A stretch of 64,000 bases of DNA, from contig NZ_BCTT01000015.1 of assembly GCF_001590905.1 (NCBI RefSeq), positions 118,259 to 182,258 of the forward strand, given 5' to 3'. Position numbers and translations under genes: made by a program. This document shows, in pieces, positions 29,001-38,093 of the stretch. The notes under the pieces are model-generated. The model did not search any database. It worked only from the letters and a program-made list of their open reading frames with translations, and was not told the DNA's origin. This DNA comes from Serratia grimesii NBRC 13537 (lineage in GTDB: Bacteria > Pseudomonadota > Gammaproteobacteria > Enterobacterales > Enterobacteriaceae). The number at the start of each line of letters is the position of its first letter. Positions within the stretch are counted from its first letter, which is position 1.

Positions 29001-31074
29001 AGCCTTCGCCTTCTGACCACTGCCAGTAATAGTCGCGACGTTCACGCACCAGACGGGCTTTCAATCCGTTGACCGCCAGCTTTTCACCAGCAGCATTGGC
29101 ATAGACGATATCAAAACCAGCCTGGGTATTTTCATCCACCACGGGCTGGGCCTGATAGCTGTTACTACGATAATCATAAATCTGTTGTTTGTTGAATAAT
29201 GGCCGTATGCCAGGCAGCGCATCAGCAGGCCAGATCGCCTGTTCGGCGCGGCGCGTCACCGGACGGCCACCAGACTCCAGCAGGCTGGCCTGCAAGATGG
29301 CCTTCAGTGGCGATTTCACCTCAGCCCAACTACTGTCCACCGCCACTTGCGCTTTGCCGGCATTATCCAACGCTTGATCAAACTCATCCATATTGCGTGA
29401 CAGGCTTTCTTCCGTCACCGAACCGAATTCATAACCCGGTAGACTACTGACGGCTTCACGCTGTGGTCGCAGGAATACCTGCCCTTGCAGACGGTTGCCC
29501 GAAGCCGGTGCGCCGTAGAGATAACGGCCGGTAACATCGAACACCAGTTGCGCGTCAGGACGCAGCGGGGTTTTCTCCCCGGTAATATCGAGCGCCATAC
29601 GTTCCGGCAGGAAATCCTCTACCTTGAAGCTGTAAAGCCGCGGCTGGTTATCACCCAGATTAAAGCGCAACGACCAGTTGCCCGTCGGGCCACCCTCGGG
29701 GATTTGATATTGGTATTGGTACAGACCATCCTGCGGTTGCCAGACAAAGCTCCTCGCCACCTGATCGTCCGGTTTGACGATATCCACCTTCACTGGCTGA
29801 GCTGGCAGCGGCTTGCCGTCAGCGTCACGCAGCAGGCCATTAACGATCAGTGTTTCGCCTGGGCGATATAAATCACGCGGTCCGAAAGCGAAGAACTGTT
29901 TGCTGTAACCTTCCGGGCCGGCAATATCGAACTCAGCCAAATCCAACGCCGGTGTCGACAGATCAATCATGCTGGTCTGGCCCTGTTGAGTGGCCAGCAA
30001 CAAGCGCGCCTTATTGCTTTTCGTCAACTGGGCATGCCCTTGCTTATCGGTGGTCCCCTGAGCCAGCGCTTGACCTTTTTCATCCAATAGACGCAGTTCA
30101 ACGGCACCCAATGCTGCGCCACCATCCAGCGCCTGGGTGAACACGTCCAGACGATCATGATAGCTGTGGAGTGAAACACCGATATCGCTGAGGGTAAACA
30201 GAGTCGCCGGATTGGTATAGCCATAGTGTCCGGCCTGTTGCATCACCGCCAGGTAGACCCCCGGTTTCTGCAAGGCTTCGATGCCGCTCAGCGGCAACAG
30301 CAGGCGTTCGCGGGTATTGCGCTGCGGGTTAAGATCAAAACGGCCGCTGTAGACCAGATCGGCCATTTTCAGCAGTTCTTCCGACTCCCAACTGGAGAGC
30401 GAATTGCGATATTCCCAGTTTGCCAGGAACGCCGGTAAGGCATCGGCCTTCACCCGGAAGAAGTTGACGTCAACATTGTCGACGTTCAACGCCATGACCG
30501 GTAAGCCCGCTGCCAGCTTAGTCGGCAGCAATGAGCCTTTACCGGCAAAGCCGACGCTTGGTTTGATGTCGCGGGTGGTAATCGTCTGTTCCTGCTGTTT
30601 GCCCAGTTCGGCACCGTTGACCGCTTTAAGGCCACTTTCAATGGTCAGCACCAGTTTGCGGTTAGGTTGCAGATGACGCAGCCGCAGTTCCATCAGGTTG
30701 TCTGATAGTTCCCAGGCACCGTCGATTTTACCGCTGACACTGTCGACCAGATGGACTCGTGCGGCGAAATCTTGATTGGGATCGAGCGGCAAAGAAAACG
30801 TCAACACCATGGCACTGGCGCCGTCGAGCTGCAGTTCAGAGGCATCGAGCAGCGTCAATGGCTTGCCAGCGTCGCGTTTCGCTAACGTCGCCAGCGCAGC
30901 AGCATCCGGTCTCTTGGCCTGTGTAACGCTGCTCGCCTGAGCATCAGCCTGCACTGCCGTGGGCGTTTTACCGCCGTCATCACAGGCGGTCAGCAGCAGT
31001 AAGCCCCCCGCCAATGCAATCCCCTGACAAAGCTTCTTGCCTGATGCAAATGCCCCTGAATGGCATGGTTTCAT
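26083..31074 (-). CDS. yfhM: Bacterial alpha-2-macroglobulin lipoprotein
   Basis: A 1663-residue periplasmic protease trap. The signal peptide ends in LLLTAC with Cys31 as lipidation site. Tandem macroglobulin-like domains fill the first ~1100 residues. The reactive thioester motif GCLEQ is intact with Cys1197, so covalent trapping should work. The C-terminal domain resembles the receptor-binding fold. Cotranscribed with pbpC, consistent with the model that A2M protects the periplasm when the wall is breached and PBP1C repairs it. Confidence 0.95.
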   Translation of the reverse strand: MKPCHSGAFASGKKLCQGIALAGGLLLLTACDDGGKTPTAVQADAQASSVTQAKRPDAAALATLAKRDAGKPLTLLDASELQLDGASAMVLTFSLPLDPNQDFAARVHLVDSVSGKIDGAWELSDNLMELRLRHLQPNRKLVLTIESGLKAVNGAELGKQQEQTITTRDIKPSVGFAGKGSLLPTKLAAGLPVMALNVDNVDVNFFRVKADALPAFLANWEYRNSLSSWESEELLKMADLVYSGRFDLNPQRNTRERLLLPLSGIEALQKPGVYLAVMQQAGHYGYTNPATLFTLSDIGVSLHSYHDRLDVFTQALDGGAALGAVELRLLDEKGQALAQGTTDKQGHAQLTKSNKARLLLATQQGQTSMIDLSTPALDLAEFDIAGPEGYSKQFFAFGPRDLYRPGETLIVNGLLRDADGKPLPAQPVKVDIVKPDDQVARSFVWQPQDGLYQYQYQIPEGGPTGNWSLRFNLGDNQPRLYSFKVEDFLPERMALDITGEKTPLRPDAQLVFDVTGRYLYGAPASGNRLQGQVFLRPQREAVSSLPGYEFGSVTEESLSRNMDEFDQALDNAGKAQVAVDSSWAEVKSPLKAILQASLLESGGRPVTRRAEQAIWPADALPGIRPLFNKQQIYDYRSNSYQAQPVVDENTQAGFDIVYANAAGEKLAVNGLKARLVRERRDYYWQWSEGEGWQSLYDKKDLPLAEQTIDIAANGSAKVSFPVEWGAYRIEVVDPQSNLISSLRFWAGYSWQDNTNGSGAVRPDQVKLKLDKPAYKPGEKVKLHIEAPAAGKGYLLVESSDGPLWWQELDVPAKGVDVEVPINQDWKRHDLYLSALVIRPGDKQQQSTPKRAVGLLHLPLVDEGRKLALTLDAPQRMRPNQMLTVKVKAAHSSGKPPQQINVLLSAVDSGILNITDYATPDPYQAFFGRKRYSADQYDVYGQLIEGKGRLANLRYGGDGDDEDALSRGGKKPITAVTIVAQQAQPVKLDANGEGEIQIAIPDFNGELRLMAQAWSDEDFGNAEGKTVVAAPVVAELATPRFLAGGDSTQLALDVSNLSGQPQALIVKLTSNGLVALQGATEQQVNLTNGQRTTLHIPVQALAGFGQGEVSLTVSGLVLPGETLKDYQHTWKIGVRPAYPAQTRQFASVIHAGERWDLPADAAAGLVQATTEGQLLLTSRPPINLARYISELYAYPYGCLEQTTSGLYPSLYTNRAQLSALGIKSGSDESRRTSIDVGIEHLLSMQRYNGGFGLWNRDSQEEFWLTAYATDFLFRASEQNYSVPADALTAANNRLQRYLQDRSQIDVASTQYPDHTRFAVQAYAGLVLARQQQAPLGALRQLFERRADARSGLPLVQLGVALKLMGDMPRANQAIEQGLATQRNAKDYWLEDYGSPLRDDAMILALLTENNLLPAERDQRLLTLSERLNGERYLSTQESNALFLAARNLIGSAETPWQAQTAQGKTLSGSQALTQNLSAEQLATGLQLTNTGSGTLYNRVDLVGYPQQAPQPQSNVLNIRREFLGLDGKAVDLTQLKSGQLILVHLDVWADNQVPDALVVDLLPAGLELENQNLGDSSASLGESASSVTELLQDMQQADIKHQEFRDDRYVAAVNIDGYRHTTLLYLARAVTPGSYLVPAPQVESMYVPAWRALGATPQRLDIAQ

Positions 31075-31220
31075 CGTTTAACTCCCTGGCAACGTTTACG
31101 CGACACGGGTCGACGCAATATCCGAATATGGATGAATAATAGCAGTGCTGTTAGCATCAGACCCAGCCCAATTTCCCCCTTTAACGGAAAGCGCTGCCAC
31201 AGCCTTAAGCAGGAGATGAT

Positions 31221-32231
31221 ATGGCCACAATGAAAGAGGTTGCCCGGCGCGCTGGCGTATCAACGGCCACCGTCAGCAGGGTTATCAATAACACCGCCTA
31301 TGTTGAGCCGGTAACTCGCGAGCGCGTTGAAAAGGCCATGCGTGAGTTTAACTACCACCGCAATGCTGCCGCGCTGGCTCTGGCAAAAAGAAGTGGGAAT
31401 ATGCTGGGGTTATTGACCGGTAATCTCGACGACCCTTTTTTTTCACGGCTCGCACGGGGCGTAGAGGATGTCACCCGCAAAGGCGGCGTAAAACTGATGG
31501 TCTGCAGTGGGGGGCATCAAGCCGAACTGGAGAAAAACGGCCTCGACTTTCTGATCAATCAGGGTTGCGAATCCATCGTTGCTCACGTTACCCGAATGAG
31601 TGATGCCGACGTTTTGCGCTATGCCGCCCATACCCCTGCAATGGTGGTGATTAATCGCTATTTGCCCGCCATCGCCAATCGTTGCATTTGGCTAGACAAT
31701 GCCAGCGCTTCACGAGCCGCCACCCAAATGCTTATTGAGCATGGGCACAGGAACATCGCCTGCATCACCACAGACTTGCCGATCGATGACCGAAAACAGC
31801 GTCTGGAGGGATATCGAACGGCCATGGCTGATGCCGGGATCTCGGTACCGGGTTCTTGGATCATCAGTGTCCCCTTCAATGAGCAAGGGGGCGAATTAGC
31901 CGCAGAAAAAATACGGGCCAGCAAGCATCCGTTTACCGCTGCACTCACCTTCAATGACGTGATGGCCGCTGGCATGATGCGCACCTTCCACCAGCATCAA
32001 ATGAACCTGCCTGAAGATCTCTCGATTGTCGGGTTTGATGACGTGGCTTTGGCTAAATACCTCCATCCATCACTAACCACGGTGCATTACCCGGTTGAGA
32101 AAATGGCCCGACGCGCGGCTAATTTGGCGTTGCAGCTCAATTCCGGTGCTGCTGTGACACCCCAGAACAATATGTTTACTGCTGAGCTGATCCTGCGAGA
32201 CTCCGTCGCTTCCATAGAAAAAATACGCTAA
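31221..32231 (+). CDS. LacI/GalR-family transcriptional regulator
   Basis: A 336-residue repressor of GalR/GalS type. The N-terminal MKEVARRAGVSTATVSRVIN (4-23) is the recognition helix-turn-helix, followed by the hinge and a two-lobed ligand domain (GFDDVALAKYLHPSLTTVHYP). GCAGGAGATGAT gives a good ribosome site. It precedes an NhaC-family transporter and a MalY/PatB-like lyase on the same strand, with 149 bp between. By position it controls them, similar to MalI beside malXY in E. coli; the ligand is unknown. Confidence 0.9.
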   Translation: MATMKEVARRAGVSTATVSRVINNTAYVEPVTRERVEKAMREFNYHRNAAALALAKRSGNMLGLLTGNLDDPFFSRLARGVEDVTRKGGVKLMVCSGGHQAELEKNGLDFLINQGCESIVAHVTRMSDADVLRYAAHTPAMVVINRYLPAIANRCIWLDNASASRAATQMLIEHGHRNIACITTDLPIDDRKQRLEGYRTAMADAGISVPGSWIISVPFNEQGGELAAEKIRASKHPFTAALTFNDVMAAGMMRTFHQHQMNLPEDLSIVGFDDVALAKYLHPSLTTVHYPVEKMARRAANLALQLNSGAAVTPQNNMFTAELILRDSVASIEKIR

Positions 32232-32283
32232 ATCAAGAAAACAAGGTCATTAAGTGAGAGGTGACTCACATAACCCTATGCCA

Positions 32284-32297
32284 TGAAACCGATTACA
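32284..32297 (+). promoter_or_regulatory. Candidate operator of the LacI-type regulator
   Basis: TGAAACCGATTACA is an imperfect CG-centred dyad (10 of 14 positions symmetric), the layout typical of GalR/LacI operators. It lies 97 bp before the start of the NhaC-family gene. Confidence 0.4.
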
Positions 32298-32380
32298 TAG
32301 ACAGTTGCCCGCGCTCACACCTCATTCATAACGAATTCATTAGGCTTGCGTCACACCCTCATCCTTAACCGGAGTTGTAA

Positions 32381-33820
32381 ATGAATGACAAGAAGAAACT
32401 CAACCTGGGGCTAGCGATGCTACCCATTGTGGCGATGCTCCTGCTGCTTATCATCGGCTATGGCCAGTTTGGCCTGCGGATCGAGCCGTTGCTGTTGGTC
32501 TCTGCCGGTATTGCCGCCGCCCTGGCCTACTGGCAAGGTTACGGCTGGAACGACATTATTGACTCTATCGTTGCCAAGTTAGCCAAGGCAATGCCGGTTA
32601 TCATGATCCTGATCTGCGTCGGCGGGTTGATCGGCACCTGGATGTTCAGCGGCACCATTCCTTACATGGTGTACTGGGGCTTAAAGCTGATCAGTCCGCA
32701 ATATATCCTGATTGCCGCGTTCTTTATTACCAGCGTAATTTCCGTGTGTACCGGGACATCCTGGGGGGCAGCAGGCACTGTGGGTGTTGCCTTGATGGGC
32801 GTAGCTGCTGGCCTGGATGTGCCATTGGCCGCCGCTGCCGGTGCGGTAGTTTCCGGCGCCTACTTTGGCGACAAAATCTCTCCGCTGTCTGATTCTACCA
32901 ATTTCGCGGCTATCGTCGCAGATACCGACCTCTACAGCCATATTCAGCATCTGTTGTATACGACATTGCCGAGCTTTGTTTTAGCCGCAGTGGTGTATCT
33001 GATTGCCGGGCACACTAGCGCCGTCGGCAGCGTGGCTACGCCAGAAAAAGTGACGGAGATCGTCACGGCTCTGGAAGGTCTGTACCACTTCAACTTGCTG
33101 TTAATCCTGCCACCGGCCTTAGTGCTGTGGGGGGCCGTCACCAAACGTCCCGTGATCCCCGTGATGCTGGCAGCCTGTACTCTGGCGATTGCCATTGGTG
33201 TGTTCCTTCAGGGGTTCAACTTGCAGCAAGGCCTAAATGCGTTGATGGATGGTTTTAACCTTTCGATGTTCACGGCACAGGGACAAAGCATTACCGGCAT
33301 CGTCCTAGATGTTCCACGTCTGCTCAACCGAGGCGGTATGTTCTCAATGATGAGCACCATCCTGCTGGTCTTCTGCGCATTTTCATTTGCGGGCGCATTA
33401 ACACTCACCGGAGCGCTGACCGTGATCATCAATCGCTTGCTGAAAGTGGTTCATACCACCGGTCAATTGATTGCCGCGACAGTCGCGACCACCATTCTGG
33501 TTACCGGTGCCACCAGCGATGGAAAGTTGGCACTGCTCATCCCTGCCGAGCTGTTCAAGGGCGCCTATCACCGCATGGGTTTAGACAATAAGAACCTGTC
33601 ACGAACCGTGGAAGATGCTGGCACCGTCATAGAACCTTTAATCCCATGGACAGCCGCTGGCATTTATATGGCAACCACCTTGGGTGTCAGCACGCTGGAT
33701 TTACTCCCTTGGGCAATTCAATGCTACGCCGCCGTGGTATTCGCCCTGATTTATGGGTTTACCGGATTCGGGATAGCCAAAATACAGCCACAGAACGATT
33801 TACAGCGTAAGGAAGCCTGA
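32381..33820 (+). CDS. NhaC-family transporter
   Basis: A 479-residue inner-membrane protein with about 12 helices. TGTSWGAAGTVGVAL and the signature GDKISPLSDSTNFAA identify the NhaC family, which includes Na+/H+ antiporters, the malate/lactate antiporter MleN and amino-acid carriers. GGAG lies 8 nt before the ATG. It is followed with one base between by a C-S lyase gene, which argues for a role as importer of the lyase substrate rather than sodium export; that is inference. Confidence 0.87.
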   Translation: MNDKKKLNLGLAMLPIVAMLLLLIIGYGQFGLRIEPLLLVSAGIAAALAYWQGYGWNDIIDSIVAKLAKAMPVIMILICVGGLIGTWMFSGTIPYMVYWGLKLISPQYILIAAFFITSVISVCTGTSWGAAGTVGVALMGVAAGLDVPLAAAAGAVVSGAYFGDKISPLSDSTNFAAIVADTDLYSHIQHLLYTTLPSFVLAAVVYLIAGHTSAVGSVATPEKVTEIVTALEGLYHFNLLLILPPALVLWGAVTKRPVIPVMLAACTLAIAIGVFLQGFNLQQGLNALMDGFNLSMFTAQGQSITGIVLDVPRLLNRGGMFSMMSTILLVFCAFSFAGALTLTGALTVIINRLLKVVHTTGQLIAATVATTILVTGATSDGKLALLIPAELFKGAYHRMGLDNKNLSRTVEDAGTVIEPLIPWTAAGIYMATTLGVSTLDLLPWAIQCYAAVVFALIYGFTGFGIAKIQPQNDLQRKEA

Positions 33821-33821
33821 C

Positions 33822-35000
33822 GTGAAACAGACCGATTTTAATCAGATCATCAACCGTCATAATACCGGGTCGGTGAAATGGGACTTTATCGACCGCTATC
33901 TGCAACTCGATGAAACAGACCTTCTGCCGATGTGGGTCTCTGATTTTGACTTCCAGTGTCCTGTTGAAGTCCGGCAAGCGCTGCATAACCGTGTTGAACA
34001 CGGCATCTTTGGCTACAGTGAACGTGACTCTCAGTATTACCAAGCAGCGATGGATTGGTTCTCGAGTCGGCATAATTTGCCTTTGCAGCGTGAGTGGTTC
34101 ACCTCTATCGAAGGTGTTGTACCAGGCTTGGCAATCTTGATCCAACTGCTCAGTCAGCCTGGAGATCCTGTCGTCATCCAGGGCCCCTACTATGGATCTT
34201 TCGCCAAAATAATCGCCATGAACGGTCGAGAAGTGCTAGAAAATCCGTTGAAAGAAAGCGCACAAGGCTACCAGTTCGACTTCGAGCACCTGGAGGCGTG
34301 CTTCGAGCAACGACGTCCCCCGGTGTTGTTGTTGTGTAATCCGCACAACCCTACCGGTCGATGCTGGACCCACAGTGAACTGACGCAACTGATGGCACTG
34401 TGCAGCCGCTATGGCGTGACGGTCATTTCCGATGAAATTTGGGCCGACTTATTGCTGCCGGGCGAGGTCTTCACTTCCGTGCTGCACCTGGATGAGGCTT
34501 GGCATGACAATCTGATTTCGGCGACCTCTGCCAGCAAGAGCTTTGGCTTGTCGTCACTCAGGATCTCAAATTTCCTGATCCCCAATGCTCACACTAGAAA
34601 TGCATTCATCGAACGCCTTAATGCCCACGGGTTGGATGTCTTCAATGCGCTATCGATGACCGCCGCAACGGCCGCTTATCAACAGGGAGAAGCCTGGCTT
34701 GATGATTTACAAGGTTATCTGGCCGACAACCGGCGTTGGTTTGAACAGGCGTTAGCCTATGCCGCACCCTGGTGCAAAATGACCCCAGCCGAGGGTACCT
34801 ACCTTGCCTGGTTGGATTGTCGCGCGCTGGGCCTGGATGATAACGCCCTACAACAGGCGTTAATCCGCCAGTCAAAGATTGCCGCCTCGATGGGAATCAG
34901 CTTTGGCGAGCAGGGAAAGGGGTTTATTCGCATCAACCTCGGCTGCCCACGCCGATACCTTGAACGCGCCATTGAAGGGCTCGCCCGTTTAGCCCCATAA
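33822..35000 (+). CDS. MalY/PatB-like PLP-dependent C-S beta-lyase
   Basis: A 392-residue fold-type I aminotransferase-like enzyme starting at GTG 33822, one base after the transporter stop, with AAGGAAG upstream. The PLP lysine is in SASKSFGLSSLR (near 237), NPHNPTGRCW is the conserved loop near 170, and SDEIWADLL holds the PLP aspartate. MalY/PatB enzymes split cystathionine, cystine or S-conjugates of cysteine to pyruvate, ammonia and a thiol. Coupled to the NhaC-family transporter; ends at a strong bidirectional terminator. Confidence 0.88.
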   Translation: MKQTDFNQIINRHNTGSVKWDFIDRYLQLDETDLLPMWVSDFDFQCPVEVRQALHNRVEHGIFGYSERDSQYYQAAMDWFSSRHNLPLQREWFTSIEGVVPGLAILIQLLSQPGDPVVIQGPYYGSFAKIIAMNGREVLENPLKESAQGYQFDFEHLEACFEQRRPPVLLLCNPHNPTGRCWTHSELTQLMALCSRYGVTVISDEIWADLLLPGEVFTSVLHLDEAWHDNLISATSASKSFGLSSLRISNFLIPNAHTRNAFIERLNAHGLDVFNALSMTAATAAYQQGEAWLDDLQGYLADNRRWFEQALAYAAPWCKMTPAEGTYLAWLDCRALGLDDNALQQALIRQSKIAASMGISFGEQGKGFIRINLGCPRRYLERAIEGLARLAP

Positions 35001-35017
35001 ACAAGGCATTCCGGCGT

Positions 35018-35046
35018 AAAAAAGGCCCCAAATGGGGCCTTTTTAT
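35018..35046. terminator. Bidirectional terminator between the C-S lyase gene and sseB
   Basis: Stem GGCCCC / GGGGCC (35024-35029 and 35034-35039, loop AAAT) flanked by A6 on the left and T5 on the right, so it works in both directions for the convergent genes. Confidence 0.9.
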
Positions 35047-35086
35047 TGAACAAGGTATCGCAACACACCGCTCAGAGCGATGAAGA

Positions 35087-35917
35087 TTACTGCGTCTTAT
35101 CGGTCGAAGGGATAATGTTACGCAACCAACTGCCCCAGCGACGTTGGTAGAAGGGTTGGGTATGGGTGATCAGGTAATGACTGACGCCACGTTCCTTTTC
35201 CGATACCAGACAAAAATCCACCGGTTCGTCGTTAGGCGCGGTTTCGCTGGCCACGCTGCCCGCTTCATTGATCAGTGCCTCGACATCGCCTTGTTCGCCG
35301 TCTACTTCCAGCCCGACCAGCAGATTGGGTTTTTCGTCGACCGCCTGGTCGTGCATCAGCGCCAGAAACGCGCGGCGTACCGGCTTGCGCTGGCTAAAGA
35401 GCGTGGTCAACGCATCGATCATCGCTGACGGATATTCCTCCGGCTGGCCCAATAGGATCTGAGTATCCTTATCGATATAGCGTTCTGCCGGTTTGCTTAC
35501 ACCGCCGGTGGCCAGCAGCATTGCCACCTCTTCAGGATAAAACTCCTTGCCGTACTCGGCCTTCGGGTTGAGGAACAGATCCGCACCCTGCGTAATCTCG
35601 AATAATACCCGCGCCGGCATGGCGATGAAGGGTTGTTCATCCTCAACGGCCTTTTGCAGCGCCTCTACCGAGGTGAAAAACGGGATGATGCTACCGCCGT
35701 CCTGCTTTTCCCAATGCTGGATATTCACCGGTGTGTCGGCGTTGAGCGTGATGTCACCGCCGAGTTGTACCTGTTCGCTGTCACCGAGGATCAACACCGT
35801 AGCCTCAAGCAGTTCACGGAAGAATGCCGGACGATGGGCCGGCTCCGTCACCGCCAGTTTCAACAGGCGTTCAAGTTCGTTTTCGCCTGTGGCGACTTCG
35901 TGATGGTGAGAACTCAT
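35087..35917 (-). CDS. sseB: SseB family protein
   Basis: A 276-residue protein from ATG 35917 (MSSHHHEVATGENELERLL); GGAG is 7 nt upstream. The N-terminal SseB domain has TEPAHRPAFFRELLEATV and the C-terminal domain has YPSAMIDALTTLF and VDFCLVSEKERGVSHYL. In E. coli SseB is linked to enhanced serine sensitivity; its biochemical role is unknown. Two His-rich residues stretches are limited to SHHHE at the start. Follows pepB as in E. coli, but sseA is missing next to it. Confidence 0.93.
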   Translation of the reverse strand: MSSHHHEVATGENELERLLKLAVTEPAHRPAFFRELLEATVLILGDSEQVQLGGDITLNADTPVNIQHWEKQDGGSIIPFFTSVEALQKAVEDEQPFIAMPARVLFEITQGADLFLNPKAEYGKEFYPEEVAMLLATGGVSKPAERYIDKDTQILLGQPEEYPSAMIDALTTLFSQRKPVRRAFLALMHDQAVDEKPNLLVGLEVDGEQGDVEALINEAGSVASETAPNDEPVDFCLVSEKERGVSHYLITHTQPFYQRRWGSWLRNIIPSTDKTQ

Positions 35918-35935
35918 GACAAACTCCAGCAATCA

Positions 35936-35968
35936 AATAACGGGGCCCAGCATGCTGGGCCCCGAGGG
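35936..35968 (-). terminator. Terminator of pepB
   Basis: Perfect 24-bp palindrome at 35941-35964 with arms CGGGGCCCAGCA and TGCTGGGCCCCG, followed on the minus strand by TTATTTG. Confidence 0.75.
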
Positions 35969-36006
35969 TAAATGATATTCTAACGCCCACCTGAGTGAGC
36001 GTTCAA

Positions 36007-37302
36007 TTATTTGGCTTTGCTCAGCAGCAGGTTGGCCAGTGCACGTACACCCAGACCGGTTGCGCCAGCTGACCATTGATCCACTGCACCTTTGCGGTAA
36101 GTTGCAGAACAGTCAATGTGCACCCAACCCTGCTGGTAGTTTTTCACGAAGTGCGACAGGAATGCAGCTGCGGTGCTGGCACCCGCGGTGTAGGCAGGAC
36201 CGGCCACGTTGTTCAGTTCAGCAAAGTTAGACGGCAATTGGCTACGATGGAACTCAGCCAACGGCAGGCGCCAGAATGGCTCTTGTTCTGCGGCAGCACT
36301 CACCAGTAGTTCTTGTGCCAGCGCGTCATCGAAGCTGAACAATGCATGGTAGTCATTACCCACCGCTGTTTTCGCCGCCCCAGTCAGAGTGGCGCAGTCA
36401 ATGATCAGCTGTGGATTCTGCTCAGATGCGTCGATCAGGCCGTCGGCCAGAACCAAGCGCCCTTCCGCATCGGTATTCATCACTTCAACGGTTTTTCCGT
36501 TACGGTAACGGATGATGTCGCCCAGTTTGAACGCGTTACCGCTGACCATGTTATCGGCGCAGCACAGGTACAGTTTCACACGTTGTTTCAGACCGCGAGC
36601 CGCCGCCAGCGCCAGTGCGCCGGTAATGGTGGCCGCACCGCCCATATCCGCTTTCATGGAGTCCATAAAAGCGCTTTGTTTCAGGCTGTAGCCACCGGTG
36701 TCAAAGGTAATGCCTTTGCCCACCAAACAGGCAAACACCGGTGCTTCCGGGTTTCCAGTCGGGTTGAAGTCCAATGCCAACAGAACGGGTGAACGATCAG
36801 AACCCCGGCCAACGGTGTGAATACCAGCGTAGTTTTGCTCACGCAGATCCTCACCCTTGGTGATACGGTAGCTGACAGCCTCGCAACCGACGTCACACAT
36901 CAGATCAACCGCGCGGGTAGCCAGTTGCTCCGGCCCCAGTTCCTCTGCCGACATATTGATGGTGTCACGCACCCAATCAACGATCTTCAGGCGCTGATCC
37001 AGCTCTTTGCGGTCTGTTTCCGACAGTTCAGTCCATTCAACGGTGCGCTTGCCTTTCGGCCCACGGAAACCTTGCCAAAATGCCCAGCTGTTTTCCAGAT
37101 CCCAGCCTTCGCCTGCCAGTTTGACGTTTTTGACGCCCTGACCGTCGATCTTACGGGCTGCACGTTGAATGATGCCCAACTTGTCGTTGCCGGTCAGGTG
37201 AATGGTCATCCCTTCTGCACCGGTGCTCAGTAGCGCTTTCTCGCCCCAGCGAGCGTCAGCAGGTTTGTTCGACAGCGTTACCAGCATAAATTCAGTTGTC
37301 AT
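36007..37302 (-). CDS. pepB: Aminopeptidase B (peptidase B, M17)
   Basis: Cytosolic leucyl-aminopeptidase-family enzyme with two metals, 431 residues, involved in dipeptide turnover including Cys-Gly. Metal ligands are in [15 protein letters not shown] (near 200) and [15 protein letters not shown] (near 275, the M17 signature NTDAEGRL). Between iscX and sseB as in E. coli. The 239-bp gap to iscX holds an ERIC element and the isc terminator. Confidence 0.97.
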   Translation of the reverse strand: MTTEFMLVTLSNKPADARWGEKALLSTGAEGMTIHLTGNDKLGIIQRAARKIDGQGVKNVKLAGEGWDLENSWAFWQGFRGPKGKRTVEWTELSETDRKELDQRLKIVDWVRDTINMSAEELGPEQLATRAVDLMCDVGCEAVSYRITKGEDLREQNYAGIHTVGRGSDRSPVLLALDFNPTGNPEAPVFACLVGKGITFDTGGYSLKQSAFMDSMKADMGGAATITGALALAAARGLKQRVKLYLCCADNMVSGNAFKLGDIIRYRNGKTVEVMNTDAEGRLVLADGLIDASEQNPQLIIDCATLTGAAKTAVGNDYHALFSFDDALAQELLVSAAAEQEPFWRLPLAEFHRSQLPSNFAELNNVAGPAYTAGASTAAAFLSHFVKNYQQGWVHIDCSATYRKGAVDQWSAGATGLGVRALANLLLSKAK

Positions 37303-37367
37303 AGCCTTACTCCGGATTTCCCCTTCTTTTTCACGTTATTGCGCGAAATCTATTGGGGATTTTTATT

Positions 37368-37496
37368 GTATACCCTATGAGTTTCAAGTTGCAGCTAGGC
37401 GGCCAGCTCACTCATCCCCAGGCGCTTACTTGAGTAAGTAACTGGGGGGAGTGAGTGCAGGTAACAACGCTGCAGCTTGAAAGGCGACGGGTATGT
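37368..37496. repeat. ERIC element between iscX and pepB
   Basis: About 128 bp: ends GTATACCCTATGAGTTTCAA and GACGGGTAT, near-inverted arms TTTCAAGTTGCAGC and GCTGCAGCTTGAAA, and core CTTACTTGAGTAAGTAACTG followed by GGGGGAGTG, very close to the published ERIC core. It lies just upstream of pepB and may be transcribed with it. Confidence 0.9.
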
Positions 37497-37502
37497 CGGA
37501 TA

Positions 37503-37536
37503 CAAAATAAACGGGCCGCCTATGGCAGCCCGTTAC
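37503..37536 (-). terminator. Terminator of the isc operon
   Basis: Stem AACGGGC / GCCCGTT extended by GCC / GGC after one mismatch (37510-37534), followed by TTATTTTG on the minus strand, directly after iscX. Confidence 0.75.
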
Positions 37537-37541
37537 GCTAT

Positions 37542-37742
37542 TTACTCTGCTTCATCTAACCAGACCAGCAGGACAGCTTCCAGTATTTTTTCATTGGAAG
37601 CCTGTGGATCGTCGTCAAAATCTTCCAGATCGCAAATCCACTGATGCATGTCGGTAAAACGTACGGTTTTCGGATCGGTATCCGGGTATTGGTCATACAG
37701 GGCTTCGCCGATTTCACGGCTGTCGGTCCACTTCAGTCCCAT
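37542..37742 (-). CDS. iscX: IscX, Fe-S assembly adaptor
   Basis: A 66-residue acidic protein that binds IscS and modulates the desulfurase with CyaY. Start ATG 37742 ([17 protein letters not shown]) matches the family; the frame stays open 21 codons upstream into the fdx end. Contains the family core [18 protein letters not shown] and an acidic tail. Last gene of iscRSUA-hscBA-fdx-iscX. Confidence 0.95.
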   Translation of the reverse strand: MGLKWTDSREIGEALYDQYPDTDPKTVRFTDMHQWICDLEDFDDDPQASNEKILEAVLLVWLDEAE

Positions 37743-37755
37743 TATTATTGTCCTC

Positions 37756-38091
37756 TTACCCTTCACGCGCATGGTTGACGGTATAACGCGGCATTTCAAC
37801 CACAAGATCTTCGTCAGCCACCAGCGCCTGACAGCTCAGACGACTCTCTGGCTCCAGACCCCAGGCCTTGTCCAGCATGTCATCTTCCAGTTCGCTGCTC
37901 TCTTCAAGAGAGTCAAAACCTTCACGAACGATACAGTGACACGTGGTGCAGGCACAGGATTTCTCACAGGCGTGCTCAATATCGATACCGTTGCGCAGCG
38001 CAACGTTGAGGATTGATTCCCCTTGTTCGGCTTCCAATACTGCCCCCTCCGGGCATAAATCTTGATGGGGCAGGAAAACAATTTTAGGCAT
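37756..38091 (-). CDS. fdx: ISC-type 2Fe-2S ferredoxin
   Basis: Electron donor to cluster assembly on IscU. 111 residues. Cluster ligands are in [10 protein letters not shown] (Cys42, 48, 51) and in [16 protein letters not shown] (Cys87). Two bp separate it from hscA, indicating coupling. Confidence 0.97.
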   Translation of the reverse strand: MPKIVFLPHQDLCPEGAVLEAEQGESILNVALRNGIDIEHACEKSCACTTCHCIVREGFDSLEESSELEDDMLDKAWGLEPESRLSCQALVADEDLVVEMPRYTVNHAREG

Positions 38092-38093
38092 GA

